Source: Rana temporaria
Taxonomy: Eukaryota; Chordata; Amphibia; Anura; Ranidae
Reading direction: 5' to 3'
DNA: 64,000 nucleotides
Assembly (NCBI RefSeq): GCF_905171775.1
Contig: NC_053494.1
Location: 199,562,044 to 199,626,043 of the forward strand
Part shown: positions 1 to 12,600 of the stretch, piece by piece
Position numbering within the stretch: the stretch's first letter is position 1
How the letters are laid out: each line of letters starts with the position of its first letter
Notes under the pieces: generated by a model
What the model was told of the DNA's origin: nothing
What the model saw: only the letters and a program-made list of their open reading frames with translations
Database searches by the model: none
Program-made: the position numbers and the translations under genes

Positions 1-502
1 AAACCCCAAAGACACAATTTGTTGAAAAACATTTTTTTTCCTTTTTATTGGCAACGTTTGAAAATGGATGATGTAAAACTATGAGAAATGACTGAGCTCT
101 TGCAGAAGTGATAAAGAAAATCGATCGATATAAATAAGTTATGTAGAATAGAGTTTATGACTAATAAACACATTATATTCTTGCAAAAAACCCAATGGTG
201 ACCGCGTGTGCTGAATATAAAGGCTCAGAGAAAAGTCCTGCGGAACTCATCGGTTATCCAAAAGACAAAAACAAAAAATCCAAAAAGAAAAAAACAAAAT
301 CAATTTTTATCATAGAAGCATACATTATAGTGAACGGCGTCTAAGAACCAAACCTTAATTAAAAGAGTTAAAGGATCCTAGTTCATGCATATTGCTATGT
401 ATTAAATGGCCATATGACGGTGCTTAAAATAGAGGACCCCCGCTCGCTGGAAAGTGGCTCAAATGAAAAGTCTAAATAAACATCTACTATATTACTCCAT
501 TA
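1..502 (-). other. ubxn4: ubxn4 3' untranslated region (probable)
   Basis: This AT-rich stretch lies directly downstream of the ubxn4 stop codon on the minus strand. No other gene or recognisable transposon was seen in it. The UTR extent is inferred; only a possible polyadenylation signal near the window edge supports it. Confidence 0.55.
44..49 (-). terminator. possible polyadenylation signal AATAAA
   Basis: The minus strand reads AATAAA here, about 455 nt after the ubxn4 stop codon. Cleavage 15-30 nt further on would still fall inside the window. AT-rich sequence makes chance hexamers likely. Confidence 0.35.
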
Positions 503-638
503 TTACATCTGTTGGGTGGAATTTCCATTCCACGTGTTGTTTTCGTCTTCATCGTCCTGCGTTCTTAACCTGTAAATTGTGCCTTCTTTTTTGAACTTGT
601 CTGTCCGTTTGTCAAGTACTCTCCTTCGAGCAGCTTCC
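503..638 (-). CDS. ubxn4: ubxn4 coding exon 13 (last), with stop codon
   Basis: The acceptor TTCCGCAG precedes GGAAGCTGC. The exon encodes residues 467-511: a basic stretch, KKEGTIYRLRTQDD, then NNTWNGNSTQQM and TAA. This C-terminal end is highly conserved in vertebrate UBXN4. Confidence 0.95.
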
Positions 639-3600
639 CTGCGGAACAACAGAAAACAAATTAAAAGTGCATCAAAAACCACAAAACCAAAATGTAATCT
701 ATTGCAGCTTTCCAATCCTCAGATGTGGTGGCTGCATCAGTTTTCTTTGCTTAGGATTGTTTTCCTTTATTTTCACCTGACACTTCCTCTCCTAGAGGGA
801 CAATACTCACCAACTGTACTATGGGCCAGATTCACGTAGAATTGCGGCGGCGCAACGTATCGTAGATACGTTACACCGCCGCAAGTTTTCATCGCAAGTG
901 CCCGATTCACAGAGCACTTGCAATGAAAACCTACACCGGCGGCCCAATTCAAATGGGCGTGTGGCATTTAAATTAGGCGCGCTCCTGCGCCGGACCTACT
1001 GCGCATTCTCAGTTTCGCAATTCCCGTCGTTGACATCATTTCTTCGAACGGCGACGCGCGTAGCGTACTTCCGTATTCCCGGACGTGTTACGCAAACGAC
1101 GTTAAAATTTAAATTTCGACGCGGGAACGACGGCCATACTTTAAACAGCAATACGATTGCTGAGTAAAGTTAGGGCAGGTCAAACGACAACTAACTTTGC
1201 GACGGGAAACTAAACTAGCAGCGACGTAGCGAACGCGAAAACCCGCCGGGAATCGCCGCAACTCCTAATTTGCATACCAGACGCTGGTTTACGACGCAAA
1301 CTCCCCCCAGCGGCGGCCGTGGTACTGCATCCTAAGATCCGACAGTGTAAAACAATTACACCTGTCGGATCTTATGGATATCTATGCGTAACTGGTTCTA
1401 TGAATCAGTCGCATAGATAGAAACAGAGATACGACGGCGTATCTCTTTGGTGAATCTGGCCCTATATCTATAGAGGAACAGGATTGTCATCTTTGGACAA
1501 GACATATCGGGATTATATAACACATCTCCCTCCCCATAACATTAAAGTGGAGTTCCACACAAAAAGTGAACCTCTGCTTTTCGGAACCCTCCCCCCCCCT
1601 CCGGTGTCACATTTGGCACCTTTCAGGGGGAGGGGAGCAGATATCAATGTAATACAGGTATTTGCTCCCACTTCTGGATATTGTTACCCGAGCCACCCGT
1701 GGGCATCTACGCCACTCCCCCCCCCCCCTTGCTGTCTTCTGGGAGACACACAGCTCCCAGAAGACAGCGGGGACCAGTGGGATAGCGCGAGTCGCTCTAC
1801 CAACCAGCATCCAAATGGAGGTGAATCACCTGGCCTTCAGAAAAAAAAATCAAAACCCATCTTTTTCTGAAGGCAAAAGGACAGTAGGGAACGGATACTA
1901 AGCGCCCAGAGGCGATTTAGTTCGCATGTGTTGTGCTATATAAGTAAGTTTCTCACTCACTCGCAGTAGGGAACCAGGAAGTGAAGCCGCTTCACTTCCT
2001 GATTCCCCCACTGAAGATGGCGGCGGTAGCACACGAGAGCAGAGCGATAGATCATGGGTGCCATGGACAGGCAATTGTCCTTATTTTAAAGTCAGCAGCT
2101 GCAGTATTGGTAGCTGCTGATTTTTAAAAAAAATCTAAATAAAATTTGGCGGACCTCCGCTTTAACTTAGCTTTTAAGTGCCGAGTGGACGTCTGGGGGG
2201 CGCGCAGCGGGTAAACACTGTCCCGGCGCATCGCTGGGAAGCTGATGCGTATACCTGTCAGCCGCGATGTCCGCCGGGTACACGCGATCGTCGGTAACAC
2301 AGCAGGGACGTGGAGCTTTGTGTGTAAACACAGAGCTCCACGTGCTGTCAGAGGAGAGGAGACCGATCTGTGTCCCTTTACATAGGGACACAGCATCGGT
2401 CACCTCCCCTCCCCCCCCACAGTTAGAACACACCCAGGGAATACATTTAACCCCTTCCTCACCCCCTAGTGTTAACCCCTTCCCTACCAGTCACATTTAT
2501 ACAGCAATTAGTGCATTTTTAGAGCACTGATCGCTGTATAAATGTGAATGGTCCCAAAATTGTGTCAAAAGTGTCAGATATGTCCGCCGCAATATCGCAG
2601 GCCTGACAAAAAAAAAAAAAAAAAAACGCAGATCGCCGCCATTACTAGTAAAAAATTAAAAATAAATCATAAATCTATCCCCTATTTTGTAGGCGCTATA
2701 ACTTTTGCGCAAACCAATCAAACGCTTATTGCGATTTTTTTTTAACAAAAATATGTAGAAGAATACGTATCGGCCTAAACCGAGGAAAAAAATATTAAAA
2801 AAAATAAATAAAAAATGGGATATTATTATAACAAAAAGTAAAAAATATTGTGTTTTTTTTTTCAAAATTTTCTGTCTTTTTCTGTTTATAGAGCAAAAAA
2901 AAAATAAAAAAAAAATCGCAGAGGTGATCAAATACCACCAAAAGAAAGCTCCATTTGTGGGGAAAAAAATGATAAAAATATAATTTGGGTACAGTCTTGT
3001 ATGACCGCGCAATTGTCATTCAAAATGCGTCGGCGCTGAAAGCTGAAAATTGGTCTGGACACAAAGGGGGTTTAAGTGCCCAGTAATAAAGTGGTTAAGG
3101 GGGGTGGGTTGTTGGGAGGAGGGAGTTTTAATATATTTCCGTATAACATTATTTGAGATAAAAATGGTGTGCATACAACACTATTTTTGGAAGGGCAGGC
3201 AATCAGGGTTTTTTTTCTGCATTTATTGAGCAGTCCTAACAAAACGCATTCAATTGAATTTTTAGAAGACCCAAAAGCGGCAAATAAGGGAAGCTTGTTT
3301 TCCGGTTTACATACTTTGCCCTTGTAGAACTGGGATCCTGGATTGTGCAAGCAGTTCAAAAATATGAACCATAGAAAAGTAACAGTAGAAAAAGGCCAAT
3401 CAGTCTATCAATACTTTATTTTTTGAGCACATGCATGTATGGTGAGATGCTGGGGATGTGTTTGTAACAGCACCAGCGACTCTCGAGAACTCCAGGCACC
3501 CAGTTGATAGTGGTTTCATACCTGCCTGTTGCCAACAGCTGCAAGGAAGGACCTTTGCTCTTTATGTGAAAGCAGCGGTCTCTCTGCAGATCCACAAAGA

Positions 3601-6600
3601 AGTTACATTGGCGTATCTATTGATACGCCGCGTAACTTCTAGGATGCTCCGGCGTATCTTTGTTTTGTATCCACAAAACAAGATATGCCTGAAGCTGGGC
3701 TAGATCCGACTGACGTACGTCTTAGTACGCCGTCGGATCTAAGGTGCATATTTACGCTGGCCGCTAGGTGGCGCTTCCGTGTCTAGTATGCAAATTAGCT
3801 AGATACGCCAATCCACAAACGTACGTCCGCCCGGCGCATTTTTTTACGTAGTTTACGTAAGGCTTTTTTCGGCGCAACGTTACCCCTGCTCTATGAGGCG
3901 TACGCAATGTTAAGTATGGACGTCGGGCCAGCGTCTAATTTTCCGTTGTTTACGTAAAACGTTCGCGAATAGGGCTTTGCGTAAATTACGTTTACGTGGG
4001 GTCAAGCTTATTTTACATAAAACACGCCCCCCTGTTCATCATTTGAATTCCGCGCCCTTACGCCGGGAGATTTACGCTACCCTGCCGTAACTTTCGAGGC
4101 AAGTGCTTTGTGAATACAGCACTTGCCTGCCGTAACTTTCGAGGCAAGTGCTTTGTGAATACAGCACTTGCCTCTCAAAGTAGCGGCGACGTAGCGTAAC
4201 TACGATACGCTATGCCTGCCTAAAATTACGCCGCGCTACGTGGATCTGGCCCCTGGTGTACAATGTTTATTTACAAGTCTTCACTTACGTCTTTGGCTCT
4301 GAACTGTTGGATGACGTAGGATTTGTGCCCTCCTGCTGGGGGTAAGCTGCTCTGTCTGAGTGCTGTGCGGGAGGTGGGCTACTGAACAGGAAATTGCTGA
4401 TAAACCGCCATACTGCCAGAAGAGGGTATACCAGTGTACCCAGAAACCCCCAGGCACCACCATCTGATGACCGTACTACATCTCGAGCTTGTCTACCAGC
4501 CTGTGAAAGAGAAAAAGGACAAAAATCTGTTTTATAGCAGTAAGACAGGACAATTATTAATGATTACATAAACCAGGAAATAACCAATATTCACCAACCA
4601 ACTTACATTTGCTGCTTCTCGTCAGATATGTGAAACTTCTTTTGGTCACTTTCAGTTATTTATCTTAGGTACCCTTTATTTTTTCATCACAATCTCTACG
4701 GTTATCTATATAAAAGCTCTATATAATATCTAGTTCTATATACTACACACCCAGCTAAATAAATCCATAGAAAGTATCTAGTTGTATACAAGCAGTTTTT
4801 CCTTCTTATGACCACAATTTAGTGTAGACTTACTGGTAAGAGGACTATGGAGGCGCTGGGGGCCAGTTCTAAAGAAAGCAAAGACTTCCCATAATCTTCT
4901 TTGGTGAATTCCCTCCGGGGAAACATGGTGGCGAGGGAGAAATTACCGTAGGTGCTCCCAACTGTCTGCAAGCATAGTGTAGAAAAAAATATTTATTATT
5001 AGATTATTGCAACATATTTAATCAATTATATCAGCCAATAAGATCAGTGTAAACAATGCATTTGGCACAGCCTACAGCTAAAAGGATATCATAAGTTCAC
5101 CTTTAACCACTTAACGCCCACACATGTCCTTGCGGGGGCGATCGGACCCCCCCCCCCCCCCCCTGCTGCGTGCGGCTTACCTCGGGGAGCGATCCGGCAC
5201 GATGGCGCGGCTATTCGTTTATAGCCGCTCTGTCGCGATCGCTCCCCGGAGCTGAAGAACGGGGAGAGCCGTATGTAAACACGGCTTCCCCCGTGCTTCA
5301 CTGTGGCGGGGTATCGATCGAGTGATCCGTTTTATAGGGAGACTCGATCGATGACATCAGTCCTACAGCCACACCCCCCTACAGTTGTAAACACACACTA
5401 GGTGAACCCTAACTCCTACAGCGCCCCCTGTGGTTAACTCCCAAACGGCAACTGTCATTTTCACAATAAACAATGCAATTTAAATGCATTTTTTGCTGTG
5501 AAAATGACAATGGTCCCAAAAATGTGTCAAAATTGTCCGAAGTGTCCGCCATAATGTCGCAGTCACGAAAAAAAAATCGCTGATCGCCGCCATTAGTAGT
5601 AAAAAAATAAAATAATAAAAATGCAATAAAACTATCCCCTATTTTGTAGATGCTATAAATTTTGCGCAAACCAACCGATAAACACTTATAGCGATATTTT
5701 TTTACCAAAAATAGGTAGAAGAATACGTATCGGCCCAAACTGAGGAAAAAAAAAAAATTATATATGTTTTTGGGGGATATTAATTATAGCAAAAAGTAAA
5801 AAATATTGATTTTTTTTCAAAATTGTCGCTCTATTTTTGTTTATAGCGCAAAAAATAAAAACCGCAGAGGTGATCAAATACCACCAAAAGAATGCTCTAT
5901 TTGTGGGGAAAAAAGGACGCCAATTTTGTTTGGGAGCCAAGTCGCACGACCACGCAATTAACTGTTAAAGTGACGCAGTGCCGAATCGCAAAACCTGGCC
6001 TGGGCTTTTAGCTGCCTAAAGGCCCGGGGCTTAAGTGGTTAAGGAAAATTTTTTAATAAATGCACTTTTTTTGCAGGTGAAAAAAAAATGATTTGCATTG
6101 AATATTTTTTTTCTTAGAAGCCTGTAAAAGCATTGCACCGTGATCAGCAGATCGCAGTTGCAATTTTAGGCTCTAGCAGACTGACTGTTGTACCTGTCTG
6201 CCCGTACCTCCCATGTGGGCAGGCAGTTACTTCAGTCCAGGAAGCTCAATGGACGAGAGTGCGCTCGCAAGTACCCTCGCAGTTCACTGAGATCTACAAG
6301 CTTCCAGCCATTAAATCCAACATTACAATACAGAACTCTATGAATGAATGGCGTGGCTGTGTGGGTGGAGCTCAGCACCGCCACGCTCTTTTCAAATTAT
6401 GACAGCGGGTGGGGGGAGAAGATGCCCCAGCCCACCGTCTATGGGATGGTGGGGATCAGGCAACGAGAACATGTTACTGGAGAGAGTGCAGAGAAGGGCA
6501 CTTGGTTCACGCTGCTGTCAAATTCAATGATGAGAGAGATTGGGCAGGGCCAGGCTGCAGCTCCATGTCAAAATGGACACTGGGAGCTGCAGCTCGGGTG

Positions 6601-9600
6601 CCCCTATAGCAAGCTGCTTGCTGTGGGGGGCACTTGGCAGGAGGGATGGTCCAGGAGCTCCAAAGAGTGACCCCGAGAAAAGGAGGATCTGGGCCGCTCT
6701 ATGCAAATCCACTGCACAGAGCAGGTAACTATAGCAGGTTTGTGATTTAACCACTTAAGACCTGGACCAAAATGCAGCTAAAAGACCAGGCCCGGTTTTT
6801 CGATTCGGCACTGTCGCTTAAACAGACAATTGCGCAGTCGTGCGACGTGGCTCCCAAACAAAATTGGCGTCCTTTTTTCCCCACAAATAGAGCTTTCTTT
6901 TGGTGGTATTTGATCACCTCTGCGGTTTTTATTTTTTGCGCTATAAACAAAAATAGAGCGACAATTTTGAAAAAAAAAATGCAATATTTTTTACATTTTG
7001 CTATAATAAATATCCCCCAAAAATATATAAAAAAACATTTTTTTTCCTCAGTTTAGGCCGATACGTATTCTTCTACCTATTTTTGGTAAAAAAAAAAAGA
7101 AGAAACGCAATAAGCGTTTATCGGTTGGTTTGCACAAAATTTATAGCGTTTACAAGATAGGGGATAGTTTTATTGCATTTTTATTGCCTTTTTATTATTA
7201 TTATTATTATTTTTTTTTTTTACTACTAATGGCGGCGATCAGCGATTTTTTTCGTGACTGACATTATGGCGGACACATCGGACAATTTTGACACATTTTT
7301 GGCACCATAAAAAAATAAAAAATAAAAATGCAATAAAACTATCCCCTATTTTGTAAACGCTATAAATTTTGCGCAAACCAAATCGATAAACGCCTACTGC
7401 GATTTTTTTTTTACCAAAAATAGGTAGAAGAATACGTATCGGCCTAAACTGAGGAAAAAAATGTTTTAATATGTTTTTGGGGGATATTTATTATAGCAAA
7501 AAGTAAAAAATAGATTTTTTTTCAAAATTGTCGCTCTATTTTTGTTTATAGTGCAAAAAATAACGGCAGAGGTGATCAAATACCACCAAAAGAAAGATTT
7601 ATTTGTGGGGAAAAAAGGACGCCAATTTTGTTTGGGAGCCGTGTCACACGACCGCGCAATTGTCTGTTAAAGCGACGCAGTGCCGAATCGCAAAACCTGG
7701 CCTGGGCATTTAGCTGCCTAAAGGTCCGGGGCTTAAGTGGTAAAAAAAAAAACAAAAAAAAAAAGGGGACTTTAGTTTCACTTTAATTTACTAGCAGGAC
7801 CTGGAACGCTTTCATGTTTTGAACTCTCCTGTCAGGACAGGTGTCTGTTGAAAGGTTGAATATCCATTCTACACTTGTCCCTTACTGATCTACATACCAG
7901 ATTTTCTTATATGGTCCATTAGGAACAAGATCTGGGTATTTCTCTTGAACTGAATGAATGGCAAGACATTCACATATTGAACTGGATGGACTGTTGTCTT
8001 TATTCAACATTACCAACTATGTAACATTGCCTAAGTTTTGTCCAAGATCTCCATGAATACAACATTGATGGAATCTGATATAATAAAAACACTTCTAACC
8101 TGGTTCCCACATGAATGCAAAAGATGTAGGGCCGAAACAACTAATCGATTATGAAATTAATCGATTACAATTTTCATAATCGATTAATCGGCCAGTAACA
8201 TAATGGGGTTAAAAAAACCAAAAATTAGCCCTTTATAGTACAAAAAAGAAAATCGCTACTGTAAATATTACTTTCACGGTCTCACAGTAAAAAAAAAATT
8301 AACCCCTTACGATTATTTGCTCTTTTTTTTTTTTTAACCCCCATTATGTTACTAAACATCTCAGGCCGGGGTCACACCTCTGTGTTTTTTTGGTGCTTTT
8401 TGCAGAAACACACTACAGTTCATTTACATGTTTTCCTATGGGACACGTTCACATCCATGATTTTATTTCAGCTGCTGCGTATTTGGAAAGGGCAAGGACT
8501 TTTTAACTCAAAACGGTGCCATTTTGTTTTTTTTGGTTCAATTTACTTCAATGGAGAAGCTGCAGAAAAGCATGTAATGTGTTTTTTTTGCGGCAATTTG
8601 TGTTTTGTAATCTGCCCAACAACAAATTGGCCCAAAAAAAAGAAAAATGCAAATTTATCCGATTAATCGAAACAATAAATCGGCCAACTAATCAATTATG
8701 AAAATAATCGTTGGTTGCAGCCCTAAAAATATGCATTGCATACCCGTTTCTGGCGATGCAGACAAATAGGAACTATGTACCACATTTGGTGGCAATGCCC
8801 CATAGTACCCACATTTTGGATTTGAATGTTCAATTTCATTCATTGTCGGGAGTAAATATTTATAGAGCCCCAAAGGCAGGCCTTTTCCAGAAACTGCCTG
8901 AGAAGGACTGCCCTATACTGAATCACAAGCCAAAAGTAATTCCTATTCAGAGGTCACACACTGCCATCTGATGGTACAATAAAGGCACAACATGCATCAC
9001 ATACAAGGGGCTCTTCTCAGCTTGCCTCATAGCCCATAGCCATTTCTTGCTGCCATGGACATTAAAGGAGAAGTACATCCAAAGCTTGCTCGGCTCGACT
9101 TCTCCTGTGGAAGAATCTAGGGCTGCAACTAACAATTATTTTCAGAATCGATTAGTTGGCCGATTATGGTTTCGATTAATCGATTAACAGCCTTAAAAAA
9201 AAAAAAAAAAAAAAAGGCCAATTTGTTGTTGGGCAGATTACAAATCACAAATTGCCGCAAACACACATTACATGCTTTTCTGCAGCTCCTCCATTGAAGT
9301 ATATTGAACCAAAAAAAAATAAAAAAATTGCACCGTTTTGCGTAAAAAAGTCCTCGCCCTTTACGCAGCAGCTAAAAAAAAAAAAACATGGATGTGAACG
9401 TGTCCCATAGGAAAACATGTAAATGAACTGTAGTGTGTTTCTGCAAAAAGCACCAAAGAGGTGTGACCCCTGGCCTGAGATGTTTAGCAACATAATGGGG
9501 TTAAAAAAACAAAAATAAGTACAGTGGGGATCGAAAGTTTGGGCACCCCAGGTAAAATTTGTATCAATGTGCATAACGAAGCCAAGGAAAGATGGAAAAA

Positions 9601-12600
9601 TCTCCAAAAGGCATCAAATTACAGATTAGACATTCTTATAATATGTAAAAAAAAAAGTTCGATTTTATTTCCATCATTTACACTTTCAAAATTACAGAAA
9701 ACAAAAAAAATTGCACCTACAGTTAAGCCTACATTAATGCTTACCTGTAGGTGCTTGCAATATCTCCTTAACCTACATGGTTAAGGAGACATTTGCAGAA
9801 AAGCGGGCACCGATGTCTACGGCGCAGGCGCACTGAGTGCTGAGGCTCTTGAATGGGAGCCTGCCAGAAAGTGCCGGAAATGTGCGCATGTGACGTCACA
9901 GAGCCTGAGCGGCGATACCCGGAAGTCACTCCGGCTATCATGGCGGTGACGGAGGACGTGTCCAAGAGGGTATACAACCGCTTTAATGGGCTCATTCTGC
10001 ATTATCAATCACCAAGACTAAAGACAAACCTGTGCAACAAACTGCCGTGCCTCTTCCAATGGGGCTTCTGATGGGAACGTGTTTGTCAACGAAGAACCGT
10101 CAGGAAGTCGGAACTGTATCCTGGCAATGGTCCTGAGAAGCAATAACAGTACGATTATTTACACATGCAAATTTATGAACACACCCTCCATTATTGCACT
10201 CCGACTGGCTACAAGCAGCACACATCTACACAGACTTCTGCAGATAGCGTATGTCAGTAGGATAGGGCACTCTAACCTCCATGTAGGCTAAATCAATGTT
10301 TCTCAATCTTTTTTCAGTCAAGGCATCCTTTAAAACTCTGCTCATTCACGAGGCACCCTTCTCTAAAATGTAAAAAACTAAACGAACAGCAACACCCACA
10401 AATGTAGGGCGTCCAACATTGGAGGCGATTTATTCTTCCAAAGCAAATACACCTTTACACATTGATACTGATTAGTATTCCAATTTTTCTCTTCTCCTCC
10501 ACTCAGCTAATGTGACCCCGGTGCTGATGAGAGGGGTAAACAAAGATGCCGTGCAGGCACTTCCTTATCAACCGATGGAGTCATTGGTTGCTAGGACGCC
10601 AGTGGCTGGATGGTTGTAATGGTGCACACTGAAAACCTGTGGCTTTGTGCAACTAAATGGCAGGCTTGATCTATCTGTTGGCTTGTGTACAATTTTTGGT
10701 CATTTTTTTCAAGGCACGCCTGAAGAAACCCAAAAGGTACCCCAGGGTGCCTGGAAAAAGGCTGCTCCAAAAGGTGTACTTCCTGAATGGTTCCATGAAT
10801 TGTATGGGAAGCATCTGCTCAGTTAAAGGGGTTGTAAAGTCTCCCAGTTTTTTCTCCCCATTGTAGTGCACCAGCCCCCCTCCGTTTTACTCACCTGAGC
10901 CCGTTCGTTCCCACGCTGGAGACACGCACCCACCCTCTTTGGCCGGTGTCTTGGCTCTCGATTGGATAGTTTGAAAGCAGCCATTGGCTCCTGCTGCTGT
11001 CAATCAAATCCAATGACGTGGGCAGTGCAGAGTCTTGCGGTCTGCGTCAATAGATGCAGCAGCAGGACTCCTGAGCGTGCCCGCACGGGTGTCCCGAAGG
11101 AGAGCACTCGAGAAGAGGAGTCAAGAGCACTGAGGAGGGACCTCAGAAAAGGAGGATTAGGGCCACTCTGTGCAAAACCAACTGCACAGAGGAGGCAAGT
11201 ATGACATTTTTTTTTAAATAACAAAGGGAGCCTTTAGTGTCCCTTTAAGCCTGGTGCACATGGGCCAAATATCAGCCGGTACTGTGGTCCCCCTGTCACA
11301 ACACAATAGCTCAATGGGAGATCACTGCACCAACATCGTATCGTTAAACAAAAACCTGCCTATGTGTACATGGCTTTACACAGTGAATAGACCCAAGAGC
11401 AAACAATTACCATGCACTCCATTTTATTAATACATACATGAGCAAAAATAAATAAAAAATCACCTCTTTTCTTTCTGTGCTGCATCCCTTCTGGCTTCCA
11501 TCTCTGCCTGCCTTGCTTGCAATTCTGCTGCTTTTAATGCATCTTGTTCTTCCTTCTTCTCTGCATAGCGAGCTGCACGGTCAGCACGATCCTTTTGAGA
11601 TTGCAAATACAGATATTAACTCCAAAGCAGTGATAAAAGCACAATTCCAAAAGCATCATGCAGGAGGAATATGTGGTCAGATGATGAGATTTTATTTTTA
11701 TCTTTTAACTCACCTATATAAGAAAAACTGATTCTACTAACAGTTTAGGTACGCGCAGAATAAGTTGTTACTGTCTCTTACCACCAGAAGGTTTTACCAC
11801 CTTCATGACCAGACAATTTTTTGCCATTAACCAACAATTGCTCAGTCAGGCAACACTGCACTGGATTTTTTTTATTCTATAAAAAACAAAAACACATTGA
11901 AAAAAAAGGGAAGGTGGTTCTACTCCGTTATAAAACATATCCAATAAAACCTAATTTCTCCATAAACTTAGGCCAAAATGTATTCTACTACATGTTGGGG
12001 CTGATCCGGCCAACACTGAGTTTTTGGGGACAATACTGATACTGATCCATACAGTTACTATACTGGTAATGGCGGTGATCAGCGACTTATAGTGTGACGG
12101 GTAATCGGACGCCGACACTGGTTGGGGGGAGAAAGTGTCACTAGTGACACTAATACAGTGATAATACTGTACACTGAACTAATAGCACTGGCTGGGTGAC
12201 GGGGTAATCAGGAAGGCAATCAAGGGGTTACTGTGTGCCCAACAAGTGTATGTGTGCGGTTTGTGCTCACTGATCTGGCTGGGTTTCTCTCCTTGCTTTC
12301 ATTTCTGAATGGCAGGGAGAAATCCACCTAGAGCCTGTGTTTATAAACACAGGAGGTCTGTGCTGTGATTGGCCAGAGCGGATCACCAGCTATACAGCCA
12401 TAATCATTGGCTGTAACCTGCTGACAAACTCACGCCGTTTTCATATGCGTCTGAAAAACAGGAAGTACACCGTGACATACAGGCATGTTGGGTGCCACCC
12501 CGCCTCCAGGAAATTTATTGTGGACGGGCGGCATCTTGTTAATCCAGGAAATGGACACAAAATAACTCACTTGGGCGATCTGTTGTCGGATGCGATCCCT

